13,929 nt of DNA from Candidatus Fermentithermobacillaceae bacterium UBA3951 (GTDB taxonomy: Bacteria; Bacillota; Sulfobacillia; Fermentithermobacillales; Fermentithermobacillaceae), in NCBI GenBank assembly GCA_002385465.1, contig DGDN01000070.1, positions 2,244 through 16,172 of the forward strand, written 5' to 3'. Positions 1 through 6,950 of the stretch are shown here, one piece after another. The first letter of the stretch is position 1. Every line of letters starts with the position of its first letter. The position numbers and the translations under genes are program-made. The notes beneath the pieces were generated by a model. That model was not told where the DNA came from. It did not search any database and saw only the letters and a list, made by a program, of their open reading frames with translations.

Positions 1-703
1 TCCTTTTCGTCGGCAGGTTCAGATGTGAAAAAGAGACAGCCTCTACAAGGCCGGGGGCGCCCCTTCCGGAAATTATCCCCGCCACACGGTACCTGAGACA
101 CGCCTCCAGCAGTTCTCTTGTCACTCTAGAACCTGCAAGGACTACAAGGTCCGCATCCTGGGGACCGATCTTCTGCGGAGACACCTGCTCGCCGGGACCT
201 TCGGCTTTCCTCAGGAGAGCCCCCGACCTGGCAAAACCTGCCCCGGCGGCACCCACAACCATGTGGCCCCTGGAACGCACCAAAACGCCCACGGCTTCAT
301 CAACATGATCGACGACTCCCGGAAGGTGGCTAGCCAGCTCGGAAGGTTCCTCTTTAATTGACACACGTCCCGTTGCGTGGCTAATCCCTACTATCTCGCC
401 ATCGCAGGGTGATATGTACTCGGTGTAGCCGAGGCCAAACATGTAGGAGTAGTAACCGAGCACTTCCCCCCGCTTGACCTTCTGGCCTTCAGCAACCAGT
501 ACCGTCGCGGTTATCCTATCTCCCGATGTCTCCATCTTCACGTACCTGAGGCGCTGGCGGGAAGCGTACTTCCCGAGTATGCTGCCCGCTTCGACCTTTG
601 ACCCGGGGGATACCGTAGATTCGCCGACGGACGGGAAAATCCGGAGCCTCTCAATAGAGGCATCCTTGATGACTCTCGGACGGAAGAGAGCATACGCTGC
701 CAT
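1..703 (-). CDS. Barrel-sandwich (biotinyl/lipoyl-like) domain protein, 3' end outside window
   Basis: The open frame of 234 codons runs off the left edge, so the C-terminus is missing. The ATG at 703 shares its A with the TAA stop of the upstream MutL-like gene (TAATG), so translation is probably coupled. Residues about 25-120 look like two half barrel-sandwich hairpins: VSPGSKVEAGSILG at 31-44, VAEGQKVKRGEVLGYY at 70-85 and ISPCDGEIVGISHATG at 97-112. This fold occurs in biotin/lipoyl carriers, RnfC and secretion adaptor proteins, but no modifiable lysine motif is evident. Residues about 184-220 (DADLVVLAGS, then VAGIISGRGAPG) look like a separate alpha/beta domain. No signal peptide or membrane segment is visible, so it is probably cytoplasmic. 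I do not recognise the family. The link to the MutL-like protein is the main clue to its role. Confidence 0.8.
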   Translation of the reverse strand, partial: MAAYALFRPRVIKDASIERLRIFPSVGESTVSPGSKVEAGSILGKYASRQRLRYVKMETSGDRITATVLVAEGQKVKRGEVLGYYSYMFGLGYTEYISPCDGEIVGISHATGRVSIKEEPSELASHLPGVVDHVDEAVGVLVRSRGHMVVGAAGAGFARSGALLRKAEGPGEQVSPQKIGPQDADLVVLAGSRVTRELLEACLRYRVAGIISGRGAPGLVEAVSFSHLNLPTKR

Positions 704-2424
704 TATTTCATCCCCCTTTCCCATCCGCTCAAGACATCGTCAGGAAACACTCCCAGCGCCCTGTACGCGTCGCTGTTCTCGCGGTAGCGGTCCCCAATCT
801 TCCTGCCCCTCACCCTGGCATCGATGTAGACGGAACTAAAGCCGTTGGCATGAGCAGCGTATTTTCGGCCCTCTCCGTCTCCCACATCTCCCTTGGACGA
901 GGGATGCAGCTCGAATACCACAGAATCCGGGGTCTCTATGGCAACGTGACAGATCTCTCCTTGCTTTACGGGTAGCGGCTCAGGCGTGAGACCCGACATC
1001 ATGAACGCCCACCTCGATCCGACGCGTTCTTCATTCCTACCGGGGCTCAATATCACGCCAGAAGGAGAGAGCAGCGTTTCGGTAAGAACCGCCGTGTCCC
1101 CGGAAAGGGCTGCGATCGATTCGAGTATGCCGTCCCTGTCTGTGTAAACCTTGGTGACACCGTGAAGCTCCAAAGTATCCACCACGAGAGAAAGAAGCGC
1201 AGCCGGCGAAAGGAGCCCGGCCAAGAAACCGGTGACACACACGGTGTCGATGCGCTCCATCCTTACCAGGGTGTCTCCTCCTTTGACACCCACCTGGAAG
1301 GTCTCTCCGATTTGACGCTGCCTGTGGATCCCGCGGAGTTCGATAGCAGTCCCCGAGTGTTCACGGGCGGCCTCAAGGAGTGCCTGTTTTTGAATGGCCA
1401 GGTAAAGGGCCAGATCGTTCCATGACGCCGGAAGTACTCCCGGTGCGGTCTTCCAATTGGCGAGCATGTCGTCGAGGCGCTCACCCAACCGTGCCGACGG
1501 AAGCCATCTCATCACATCTTTTGCCTGGACGCGCGTCACCGGAGTCACGGTCCTGGTGAAAACCCCTCTAATATGGGAGAATATCTGGATGGTATCTCCA
1601 TCCAGCGAAATTACCATTACGTCCTGGTTGAGCGACTCGGCCATCCTCCGGACCGCGAGACCAATGGAATACCCGGTAGGAAAGACCTTCGCGGCGCCAA
1701 ACCGGCCGAGCCCCGTAAACCTTGGATCGTGGCGCATTCCTGAAGAGAAAACGCTCAAGACGGCGTCGCTCGCAGGCTCCAGGTTTTCCTCTTCGAGGCG
1801 GGAACGCACATTTTCGGTCCAAACCACTTCTATGGAATCTCCGAAGATCCTGACCACTTCTTCGCGGCCTTCCAGCGATGCGGCATATACAACGGGGACC
1901 TTATTCCCGCTTCCTCTCCGTTCGGGCAAACCTTCGGCGATGACTTTGGCCACGTTGAAAAGCTGGTGGCGGCCTTGTCCCAAAATCTCCTCGTCTACCC
2001 CTCCGGCCATGACGACCATGGAGATATCCTGTCTCCTAAGGTCGAGGATCCGCTGGTATTCGAGACGGCCGTCATCTACCGCGAGGAGATCGGTAACCGT
2101 AGCCCCGGCAGACAAAGCCGCGCGCTTGGCCGACTCTCCGGAAATCCCCTTTACGACACCGGCGCACGCCACCCTCGGCTCGCCTGCGGCGCTCACCGTA
2201 ACCAAGATGTCTTCCGGATCGAACCGCTCTCCGAGCCCTTCTACCGTGGCCTTTACTTCGGAATAAGCCAAGCGGGCGCTTTCGGTAAGGTCGACTCCTT
2301 CGAGAGCCGGGGGCGTGGGGATGGCTTGAGAGCTTATTAGCCGTAAGCCTTGAGCCGACCCGCTCCAGGCTTTCGCCCGGGTAACGGTATTTCCGATATC
2401 CAAGTGAACGTAGCTATTCACCAT
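703..2424 (-). CDS. GlmL/MutL-like ASKHA-fold protein with C-terminal extension
   Basis: This 573-residue protein resembles the MutL/GlmL family, whose genes usually accompany glutamate (methylaspartate) mutase subunits and which are thought to be ATP-binding partners of B12 mutases. The N-terminus has the nucleotide-binding turn LDIGNTVTRAKAW (8-20). VVMAGGVDEEIL (137-148) and VCVTGFLAGLLSPAALL (395-411) fit later family motifs. The usual second phosphate motif (DIGGATTD-like) is replaced by ISLDGDTIQIF at 272-282, so catalysis may be altered. Family members are commonly near 460 residues. Here about 110 extra residues (465-573), rich in predicted beta strand, follow the core. ATG at 2424 has a purine-rich site (aggaagg) overlapping the stop of the ABC ATPase gene 15 bp upstream. 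No mutase E or S subunit is present, so a name implying glutamate mutase would be unsafe. Confidence 0.85.
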   Translation of the reverse strand: MVNSYVHLDIGNTVTRAKAWSGSAQGLRLISSQAIPTPPALEGVDLTESARLAYSEVKATVEGLGERFDPEDILVTVSAAGEPRVACAGVVKGISGESAKRAALSAGATVTDLLAVDDGRLEYQRILDLRRQDISMVVMAGGVDEEILGQGRHQLFNVAKVIAEGLPERRGSGNKVPVVYAASLEGREEVVRIFGDSIEVVWTENVRSRLEEENLEPASDAVLSVFSSGMRHDPRFTGLGRFGAAKVFPTGYSIGLAVRRMAESLNQDVMVISLDGDTIQIFSHIRGVFTRTVTPVTRVQAKDVMRWLPSARLGERLDDMLANWKTAPGVLPASWNDLALYLAIQKQALLEAAREHSGTAIELRGIHRQRQIGETFQVGVKGGDTLVRMERIDTVCVTGFLAGLLSPAALLSLVVDTLELHGVTKVYTDRDGILESIAALSGDTAVLTETLLSPSGVILSPGRNEERVGSRWAFMMSGLTPEPLPVKQGEICHVAIETPDSVVFELHPSSKGDVGDGEGRKYAAHANGFSSVYIDARVRGRKIGDRYRENSDAYRALGVFPDDVLSGWERGMK

Positions 2425-2439
2425 GTCACGCAGTCCTTC

Positions 2440-3165
2440 CTAAGGATATGCAGGAGTAGTGAGAGGGACGCCCTCCATGCCTCCTCCGGTTATCTCGACG
2501 ATCCGTCCATCAAGCATATTCACCACTCTGTGGGCCCACTTGGCAAGTGACGGATCGTGAGATACCACGATGAAGGTTTGCCCGTTGTCTCTGTTTAGGT
2601 TGTGGAATATCTCCCCTATTTCTGCAGAAGTCTTCCGGTCGAGATTGCCGGTAGGCTCGTCGGCGAGGACAACAGCCGGTTCGTTGGCCAAGGCCCTCGC
2701 GATGGCCACCCTCTGCTGTTCTCCTCCGGAGAGCTCCAGGGGCTTGTGGTCCTTCCGTGCGCTCAGGCCAACGATATCTAGGAGCTCTTTGGCCCGGTCT
2801 TCCATCTGCCGTTTGGTCTTTGTACCAAACCTCATAGGAAGCATTACGTTCTCAAGAGCAGTAAGATGAGGTATCAGGTTGAAGAACTGAAACACGAACC
2901 CGACCTTGTTCCGGCGTACCCTGGCGAGCCCGTTTTCCGATAGTTTGGAGTACCTCTCTCCTTCCAGGATGACATCGCCTGACTGAGGGCGGTCCAGCCC
3001 ACCCAGAAGGGCAAGCAAGGTGCTCTTCCCACTTCCCGACGGCCCCATGATCACCACAAACTCGCCTTGATCAACCTGCAGGTTCACGTCGTTGACGGCG
3101 TAGATCGTCTGCCCCAGGAAGAATGATTTCCGGAGGTTCACAGTACGTAGGATGGGCTGGTCCAA
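2440..3165 (-). CDS. ABC transporter ATP-binding protein, LolD/MacB class
   Basis: A complete single-domain ABC ATPase of about 241 residues that would power a membrane permease. It has Walker A GPSGSGKST (41-49), Q-loop Gln93 in FQFFNLIPHLTALENV, signature LSGGEQQRVAIARA (145-158), Walker B VVLADEP with the catalytic Glu170, D-loop NLD, and the switch His203 in SHD. The LTALENVMLPM segment and the RRNKVGFVFQ lead-in are typical of the LolD/MacB/FtsE-like group, which works with FtsX/MacB-type permeases in export or envelope extraction. I choose the TTG at 3165 because GGGGGAG lies 6 bases before it. TTG at 3180 has no such site. No permease gene is adjacent in the window. It may lie to the left of the window, or the ATPase may serve a permease elsewhere. 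It follows the amidohydrolase by 78 bp and precedes the MutL-like gene by 15 bp. Confidence 0.9.
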   Translation of the reverse strand: MDQPILRTVNLRKSFFLGQTIYAVNDVNLQVDQGEFVVIMGPSGSGKSTLLALLGGLDRPQSGDVILEGERYSKLSENGLARVRRNKVGFVFQFFNLIPHLTALENVMLPMRFGTKTKRQMEDRAKELLDIVGLSARKDHKPLELSGGEQQRVAIARALANEPAVVLADEPTGNLDRKTSAEIGEIFHNLNRDNGQTFIVVSHDPSLAKWAHRVVNMLDGRIVEITGGGMEGVPLTTPAYP

Positions 3166-3171
3166 CCGTAA

Positions 3172-3178
3172 CTCCCCC
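3172..3178 (-). promoter_or_regulatory. Ribosome binding site of the ABC ATPase gene
   Basis: GGGGGAG on the minus strand lies 6 bases before a TTG codon at 3165. It supports that start over the TTG at 3180, which would place this motif inside the gene. Confidence 0.5.
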
Positions 3179-3243
3179 AAAATGCGAATTTATGGTTGTT
3201 TCTGCGTCTCCAGAAATACTCCTTCCCGCGCACTCCAAAGAGT

Positions 3244-4437
3244 CTACCTGCTGAGTCGTTCCTTTAGAAATGCTTTCGCCTCATCAAGCAGGTGGGGCTC
3301 GCTCACAATATCGTACGCCGAAAGAGCCAGGACTTTTGCCGCCATGACTGCCGCGTCTATCCCGCGGGGCGTTACTGTTGAGTCGGCAAACTCAACCGAG
3401 TGGCCTCTTGCGGAAGTCGCGTTGAAACCTATCTGGATTGCGGGCGTGACCCAGGTGACGCTACCGACATCGGTGACGCCTCCGCCTGCGTATGTAGGAT
3501 CCGGCGGAGGAAGCTCGGCCCCTACGTATTTGAAGTTCTCGGCGCAGATCTTCTGGAGGACGGGATAGTCCAAAGTATCCCTGAACAGCATCTCGTGGTG
3601 CCGGAAGTCCACCGTGCACCCGACTGCATGGGCAGCCCCTTCGGCACACTGCTTGACCTTGGGGATGACCACGTTCTCAAGGTACCTCCAGTCGGTGGAG
3701 CGCAAAGTGAACCTCATCTGGGCGACATCGGGCACTATGTTCTGGGCGTGCCCCCCGTGGGTAATGATGCCGGCTATGCGGACAGAGTCCTTGAGGTGGT
3801 TCCTAAGGTTTCTTATGGATATGTAGGCTGCGACACAAGCGTCCAGGGCGTTTACCCCCGCCTCAGGGTTGCCGCCCGCGTGGGAAGTCCTTCCGTGGAA
3901 TGTTATCTCCAGAGGGTGAGAGGCCCAGCGGATCCCTCCTCCTACGCTGTTCGTCTGGCCCGGATGGGCGATGAACGCGGCGTCTACGTCTTTGAACACG
4001 CCCTTCTCGACCATGACGACCTTTCCGCCTATGGTTTCCTCTGCCGGGGTGCCCAGTACCGTCCAAGAAACGCCGAACTCGTCAGGCGGCAAGACGCGGG
4101 ACATGGCGATGCCTGCCCCTACTGCCACCGCAGCCATGAGGTTGTGCCCGCATCCGTGGCCGATCCCCGGAAGGGCATCGTACTCCGCCATGAAAGCAAT
4201 GTTGGGGCGCTTCGTCCCGACACGAGCCACGAAAGCGGTCGGGAGATCGGCTACGCCTGCCTCCACCGAAAACCCGTTACCCTCCAGGATGCCCCTCAGC
4301 TTCTCGGAGGCAAACACTTCGTTCAAACCGGTCTCGGGGCGCTTGTAGAGAGAAACGGCTATGTCTTCGATTACCGGCCTCAGCGATTCGACGGCTCTTA
4401 CGATTTCAGGCTTCTTGCTTTTTGGGTTCTCGTTCAT
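3244..4437 (-). CDS. M20-family amidohydrolase, AbgB-like
   Basis: A 397-residue metal-dependent amidohydrolase of the M20 (M20D/AbgB-like) group. These enzymes cleave amide bonds of small N-acyl amino acids, such as p-aminobenzoyl-glutamate in E. coli AbgB. The true substrate cannot be read from sequence. Likely metal-site residues are intact: GHGCGHN at 93-99 (Cys96, His98), the EE pair 133-134 in GTPAEET, His158 in AHPG, and His346 in RGHSVEF. HGRTSHAGGNPEAG (181-194) starts the lid/dimerisation domain. GGGVTDVGSVTWVTP (318-332) is strongly AbgB-like. The start is the ATG at 4437, preceded by GGAGGTG at 7 bases. An in-frame ATG at 4485 would overlap the likely promoter -10 and add an unrelated Cys/His/Tyr-rich leader. 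It is probably cytoplasmic, with no signal peptide. It heads the leftward cluster, divergent from guaB. Confidence 0.93.
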   Translation of the reverse strand: MNENPKSKKPEIVRAVESLRPVIEDIAVSLYKRPETGLNEVFASEKLRGILEGNGFSVEAGVADLPTAFVARVGTKRPNIAFMAEYDALPGIGHGCGHNLMAAVAVGAGIAMSRVLPPDEFGVSWTVLGTPAEETIGGKVVMVEKGVFKDVDAAFIAHPGQTNSVGGGIRWASHPLEITFHGRTSHAGGNPEAGVNALDACVAAYISIRNLRNHLKDSVRIAGIITHGGHAQNIVPDVAQMRFTLRSTDWRYLENVVIPKVKQCAEGAAHAVGCTVDFRHHEMLFRDTLDYPVLQKICAENFKYVGAELPPPDPTYAGGGVTDVGSVTWVTPAIQIGFNATSARGHSVEFADSTVTPRGIDAAVMAAKVLALSAYDIVSEPHLLDEAKAFLKERLSR

Positions 4438-4444
4438 TTGGCGG

Positions 4445-4451
4445 CACCTCC
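4445..4451 (-). promoter_or_regulatory. Ribosome binding site fixing the amidohydrolase start
   Basis: GGAGGTG on the minus strand sits 7 bases before the ATG at 4437. It decides between this start and the in-frame ATG at 4485, which has no comparable site. Confidence 0.7.
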
Positions 4452-4487
4452 GGTAGTGATAAGAAGATAGCTCGCAATGACACAAAC

Positions 4488-4515
4488 AGTATACAGTCTA
4501 TCTGGGCTGTGTGAA
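4488..4515 (-). promoter_or_regulatory. Sigma-A-type promoter for the leftward amidohydrolase cluster
   Basis: On the minus strand, TTCACA (4515-4510) and TATACT (4493-4488) are separated by 16 bases, close to the sigma-A consensus TTGACA/TATAAT. The predicted start of transcription is near 4481, giving a leader of about 45 bases. The -35 overlaps the left arm of the TGTGTG/CACACA dyad. Confidence 0.55.
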
Positions 4516-4526
4516 ATAACCACACA
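4508..4526. promoter_or_regulatory. Inverted repeat between divergent promoters, possible operator
   Basis: TGTGTG (4508-4513) and CACACA (4521-4526) flank a 7-base AT-rich spacer. The dyad overlaps the -35 of the leftward promoter and ends 9 bases before the -35 of the guaB promoter, so a bound protein could affect both. No regulator can be named from the sequence. Confidence 0.35.
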
Positions 4527-4535
4527 ATTTACATA

Positions 4536-4564
4536 TTGAACATCAATTCGGCAAGTGGTATACT
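4536..4564 (+). promoter_or_regulatory. Strong sigma-A-type promoter of guaB
   Basis: TTGAAC (4536-4541), a 17-base spacer, and TATACT (4559-4564), with TG one base upstream of the -10 (extended -10). The spacing is optimal and the match is strong. Transcription should start near 4571, leaving a leader of about 30 bases. Confidence 0.75.
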
Positions 4565-4581
4565 CCGAAAAATACCCGGAT

Positions 4582-4597
4582 AGACCAAAGGGGGTCT
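4582..4597 (+). promoter_or_regulatory. Small hairpin enclosing the guaB ribosome binding site
   Basis: AGACC (4582-4586) can pair with GGTCT (4593-4597), and the AAAGGG loop plus the 3' arm contain the purine-rich ribosome binding site (AAAGGGGG) of guaB. The stem is only 5 bp, so its effect on translation may be small. It could give mild temperature or translational control. Confidence 0.3.
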
Positions 4598-4601
4598 CTC
4601 C

Positions 4602-6056
4602 ATGAAAAGGGAAGACAAGTTCTTGGAGGAAGGCCTTTCGTTCGACGATGTCCTCTTGGTACCAAGCTATTCTGAAATCCTGCCGAGGGAAGTAGACGTA
4701 ACCACCAGGTTGAGCAGTTCCATTAAGTTGGGGATCCCGCTCCTTTCTGCCGCCATGGACACAGTTACGGAAAGCCGCATGGCGATAGCCATGGCCAGAG
4801 AAGGCGGACTGGGCGTCATCCACAGGAACATGTCCATAGAGAGACAAGCACAAGAAGTCGATAGGGTAAAACGCTCCGAGCACGGCGTCATCACCGACCC
4901 CTTTTTCCTGTCTCCCGAAAAGACGGTAGAAGACGCGCTGGCTCTCATGGCCAGGTACCACATCTCTGGAGTACCTGTGGTTGAAAGAAACCGCCTGGTA
5001 GGAATCATCACCAATAGAGATATACGCTTCGAAGAAGACCACACAAAACCCATATCAGAAGTAATGACAAAGGAAGGCTTGATCACGGCTCCGGTTGGGA
5101 CATCCCTCGAGGAAGCCAAGAAGATAATGGGCAAGCACAAAATCGAAAAACTGCCGCTCGTCGACGGCGATTTCCATCTCAAGGGGCTAATCACTCTGAA
5201 AGATATCGAGAAAACCCGGATGTACCCCAGGGCAGCCAAGGACTCCCGCGGAAGGCTACTGGCCGCCGCGTGCATTGGAGCGGGCGGTCTGGATAGGGCC
5301 AAAGCCCTGGTGGACGCAGGGGTTGATGTCATCGTCGTAGACAGCGCCCACGGACACTCAAAGGGTGTCCTCGATACGGTGAGCGCCCTCAAGGAAAGGT
5401 TCCCCGAGAAGACCATTATCGCCGGTAACGTCGCTACCGGCGAAGGGGCCCTTGCCCTCATCAAACGCGGCGCCGACTGCGTGAAGGTGGGAGTCGGGCC
5501 GGGGTCCATATGTACCACTAGGGTAGTGACCGGCGCCGGGGTCCCGCAACTCACTGCTGTGTTCAACGCCGCCCTGGTCGCCAAGGAACACGGCATCCCC
5601 GTAATAGCCGACGGTGGCGTCAAGTATTCCGGCGACATAGCCAAGGCGGTAGCGTCAGGCGCCGACGCTGTAATGCTCGGAGGCCTCCTGGCCGGGACCG
5701 ACGAAAGCCCGGGCGAGATGGAGATCTGGCAGGGCAGGAGTTTCAAAGTTTACCGCGGGATGGGGTCCATGGGTGCCATGAAAGAAGGCTCCGCCGACCG
5801 GTACTTCCAGGAAGCTTCCTCCAAACTGGTGCCCGAAGGAATCGAGGGCAGGGTGCCTTACAAGGGCCCGGTCACCGAGACCATCTTCCAGCTTATCGGA
5901 GGCCTACGGGCGGGGATGGGATATTGCGGTTGCGCCACGATCGCCGAGATGCACGAAAAGGCCAAGCTCATGCGGATCACCGACGCGGGACTCCGCGAGA
6001 GCCATCCTCACGACGTGAGCATTACAAAGGAAGCGCCGAACTACACTCCGAGATAA
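4602..6056 (+). CDS. guaB: IMP dehydrogenase
   Basis: A full-length 484-residue IMP dehydrogenase, which oxidises IMP to XMP with NAD+ in the committed step of GMP synthesis, in the cytoplasm. The N-terminal segment FDDVLLVPSYSEILPREVD (14-32) and SAAMDTVTESRMAIAMAREGG (49-69) are family hallmarks. A CBS pair inserted at roughly 93-205 includes HISGVPVV and IEKLPLVDGD. The catalytic loop GVGPGSICTTRVV (297-309) carries the nucleophile Cys304, IADGGV (335-340) binds substrate phosphate, and DRYFQ (399-403) supplies the Arg-Tyr of the mobile flap. GGLRAGMGYCG (433-443) is also conserved. The gene stands alone on the plus strand with its own promoter, and is convergent with the next gene. Nothing looks truncated or altered. 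Confidence 0.98.
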   Translation: MKREDKFLEEGLSFDDVLLVPSYSEILPREVDVTTRLSSSIKLGIPLLSAAMDTVTESRMAIAMAREGGLGVIHRNMSIERQAQEVDRVKRSEHGVITDPFFLSPEKTVEDALALMARYHISGVPVVERNRLVGIITNRDIRFEEDHTKPISEVMTKEGLITAPVGTSLEEAKKIMGKHKIEKLPLVDGDFHLKGLITLKDIEKTRMYPRAAKDSRGRLLAAACIGAGGLDRAKALVDAGVDVIVVDSAHGHSKGVLDTVSALKERFPEKTIIAGNVATGEGALALIKRGADCVKVGVGPGSICTTRVVTGAGVPQLTAVFNAALVAKEHGIPVIADGGVKYSGDIAKAVASGADAVMLGGLLAGTDESPGEMEIWQGRSFKVYRGMGSMGAMKEGSADRYFQEASSKLVPEGIEGRVPYKGPVTETIFQLIGGLRAGMGYCGCATIAEMHEKAKLMRITDAGLRESHPHDVSITKEAPNYTPR

Positions 6057-6070
6057 ACCCGGAGTTCTTA
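6045..6070 (+). terminator. Weak hairpin at the guaB stop codon
   Basis: ACTCCG (6045-6050) pairs with CGGAGT (6060-6065) around a 9-base loop that holds the TAA stop, and TTCTT spans the end of the stem and the bases after it. The stem is short and the T stretch poor, so this is at best a weak terminator. Confidence 0.25.
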
Positions 6071-6125
6071 GCGATTCAGGCAATGCTTCACCTAGGAGCT
6101 TGCCTCGACTCGTCATTAGGCGAAG

Positions 6126-6164
6126 AGACTCCGCTTGCCGGCACGCAGCCCGCAGGCGGAGTCT
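6126..6164. terminator. Long-stem hairpin between convergent genes, possible two-way terminator
   Basis: AGACTCCGCTTGC (6126-6138) pairs with GCAGGCGGAGTCT (6152-6164) over 13 bp with one G-T wobble. The loop is 13 bases. It sits between the ends of guaB and of the cysteine-rich gene, where a shared terminator is expected. Neither strand has a clear T run after it, so it may act as an RNA 3'-end stabiliser or a Rho-linked pause rather than a classic intrinsic terminator. Confidence 0.5.
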
Positions 6165-6211
6165 GTGACATCTGGCAGCCTCTTTGACCTTCGCTCACAC
6201 CCGCCCCGGGA

Positions 6212-6811
6212 TCACTCACAGCCGAAGTCGCAACCGCAGTCGGGCTCCTCGCTGCAGGGGTCGCAGCAGTCATGGTCCCTCTTTTTCTTCTTGCAGAACG
6301 GGCAGACTACGGGAAGCAGGTCGGAAGCTCTGAAAACCAGCTCGGGATGTAGGTTCGCTGCATTGGGGCCTGGGTTCGCTTGCGCGACGCGTTTGACGGT
6401 AACAGAGCCTCTGATGGGTGCCTTATCGGGCTTCGGACAGATGACTACCTCGAAGATCCCTTCATTGGCGCAGAGTACCGTGTCTTCGGCGCATGAACGC
6501 CCAATGTTCCGGAGAACCTTGCAGTCTACCTGCCTCGGCGGGCAGCACTCGATGTCGAAGAGCCTCACAACCGCGTCAATACAGCCCTTGCCCACGTTCT
6601 GAACGCTGACCTTGATCGCCACCGGTCCATCCATGATGTTAAAGGGGCCGGTGCTGAGAGGACCTTTTCCGGGCAACAGGTTGTCTAGAGCGTCCTCTAT
6701 GTCCTTGACTTCTTCCTTGATCTCCCTAAGACCAAACCTTGGGCTCTTGAGCAGGTCTTGGATATTCTCAACCTTTTCCAGTACTTTGCAGGCGCAACCG
6801 ATCTTGAGCAC
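6212..6811 (-). CDS. Cysteine-rich protein of unknown function, possibly spore-associated
   Basis: This 199-residue protein has 17 cysteines and no signal peptide or membrane segment. An N-terminal charged helix (about 10-46, KVENIQDLLKSPRFGLREIK) resembles a coiled coil. A middle part (about 63-145) with alternating hydrophobic strands (VAIKVSVQNVG, AVVRLFDIECC) looks like an Ig-like beta sandwich. The tail is a metal-binding or disulfide-rich module: CPFC (170-173), then CCDPC (182-186) and CGCDFGC (192-198), ending in Glu. The GTG start at 6811 has an excellent site (AAAGGAGGT) 7 bases upstream. The composition recalls exosporium or coat proteins of spore formers, and a sigma-E-like promoter precedes it, but I do not recognise a named family. 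It is monocistronic and convergent with guaB. Confidence 0.85.
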   Translation of the reverse strand: MLKIGCACKVLEKVENIQDLLKSPRFGLREIKEEVKDIEDALDNLLPGKGPLSTGPFNIMDGPVAIKVSVQNVGKGCIDAVVRLFDIECCPPRQVDCKVLRNIGRSCAEDTVLCANEGIFEVVICPKPDKAPIRGSVTVKRVAQANPGPNAANLHPELVFRASDLLPVVCPFCKKKKRDHDCCDPCSEEPDCGCDFGCE

Positions 6812-6840
6812 GCTAATAACCTCCTTTCACTGTGCTCTCC

Positions 6841-6869
6841 ATGGTATGTAGAGGCAAGAGGTTATGTTA
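6841..6869 (-). promoter_or_regulatory. Candidate sigma-E-like promoter of the cysteine-rich gene
   Basis: On the minus strand, TAACATA (6869-6863), 14 bases, then CATACCAT (6848-6841) resembles the mother-cell sigma-E consensus (KMATATT, 14-15 bases, CATACAMT). It lies about 30 bases before the GTG start. Such short matches arise by chance, so this is a suggestion only. Confidence 0.3.
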
Positions 6870-6950
6870 ACAGCGTGTGGGATCTGGGGAACCGAGAATC
6901 ATCTCACATATCTCTGCGGCCGAGTTTTCATCAAAATCCCAGCATACTCC

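Noticed and set aside
1457..2266. Open frame of about 270 codons opposite the MutL-like gene
   Set aside because: It is antisense to a supported gene, and its Ser/Arg/Thr-rich composition is typical of shadow frames.
3400..4470. Long open frame (over 350 codons) on the plus strand opposite the amidohydrolase gene
   Set aside because: It lies wholly within a clear M20 gene, has no recognisable motifs, and is a by-product of GC-rich codon use in the real gene.
4508..4526. CRP/FNR-type binding site
   Set aside because: The arms resemble TGTGA/TCACA only loosely and the spacing does not fit, so the dyad is recorded without a named regulator.
4571..4601. Purine or guanine riboswitch before guaB
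   Set aside because: The predicted leader is only about 30 bases, too short for a riboswitch aptamer.
4667..5746. Open frame of about 360 codons opposite guaB
   Set aside because: It is antisense to a textbook IMP dehydrogenase. The translation is Ser/Ala/Thr-rich low-complexity with no domain signs.
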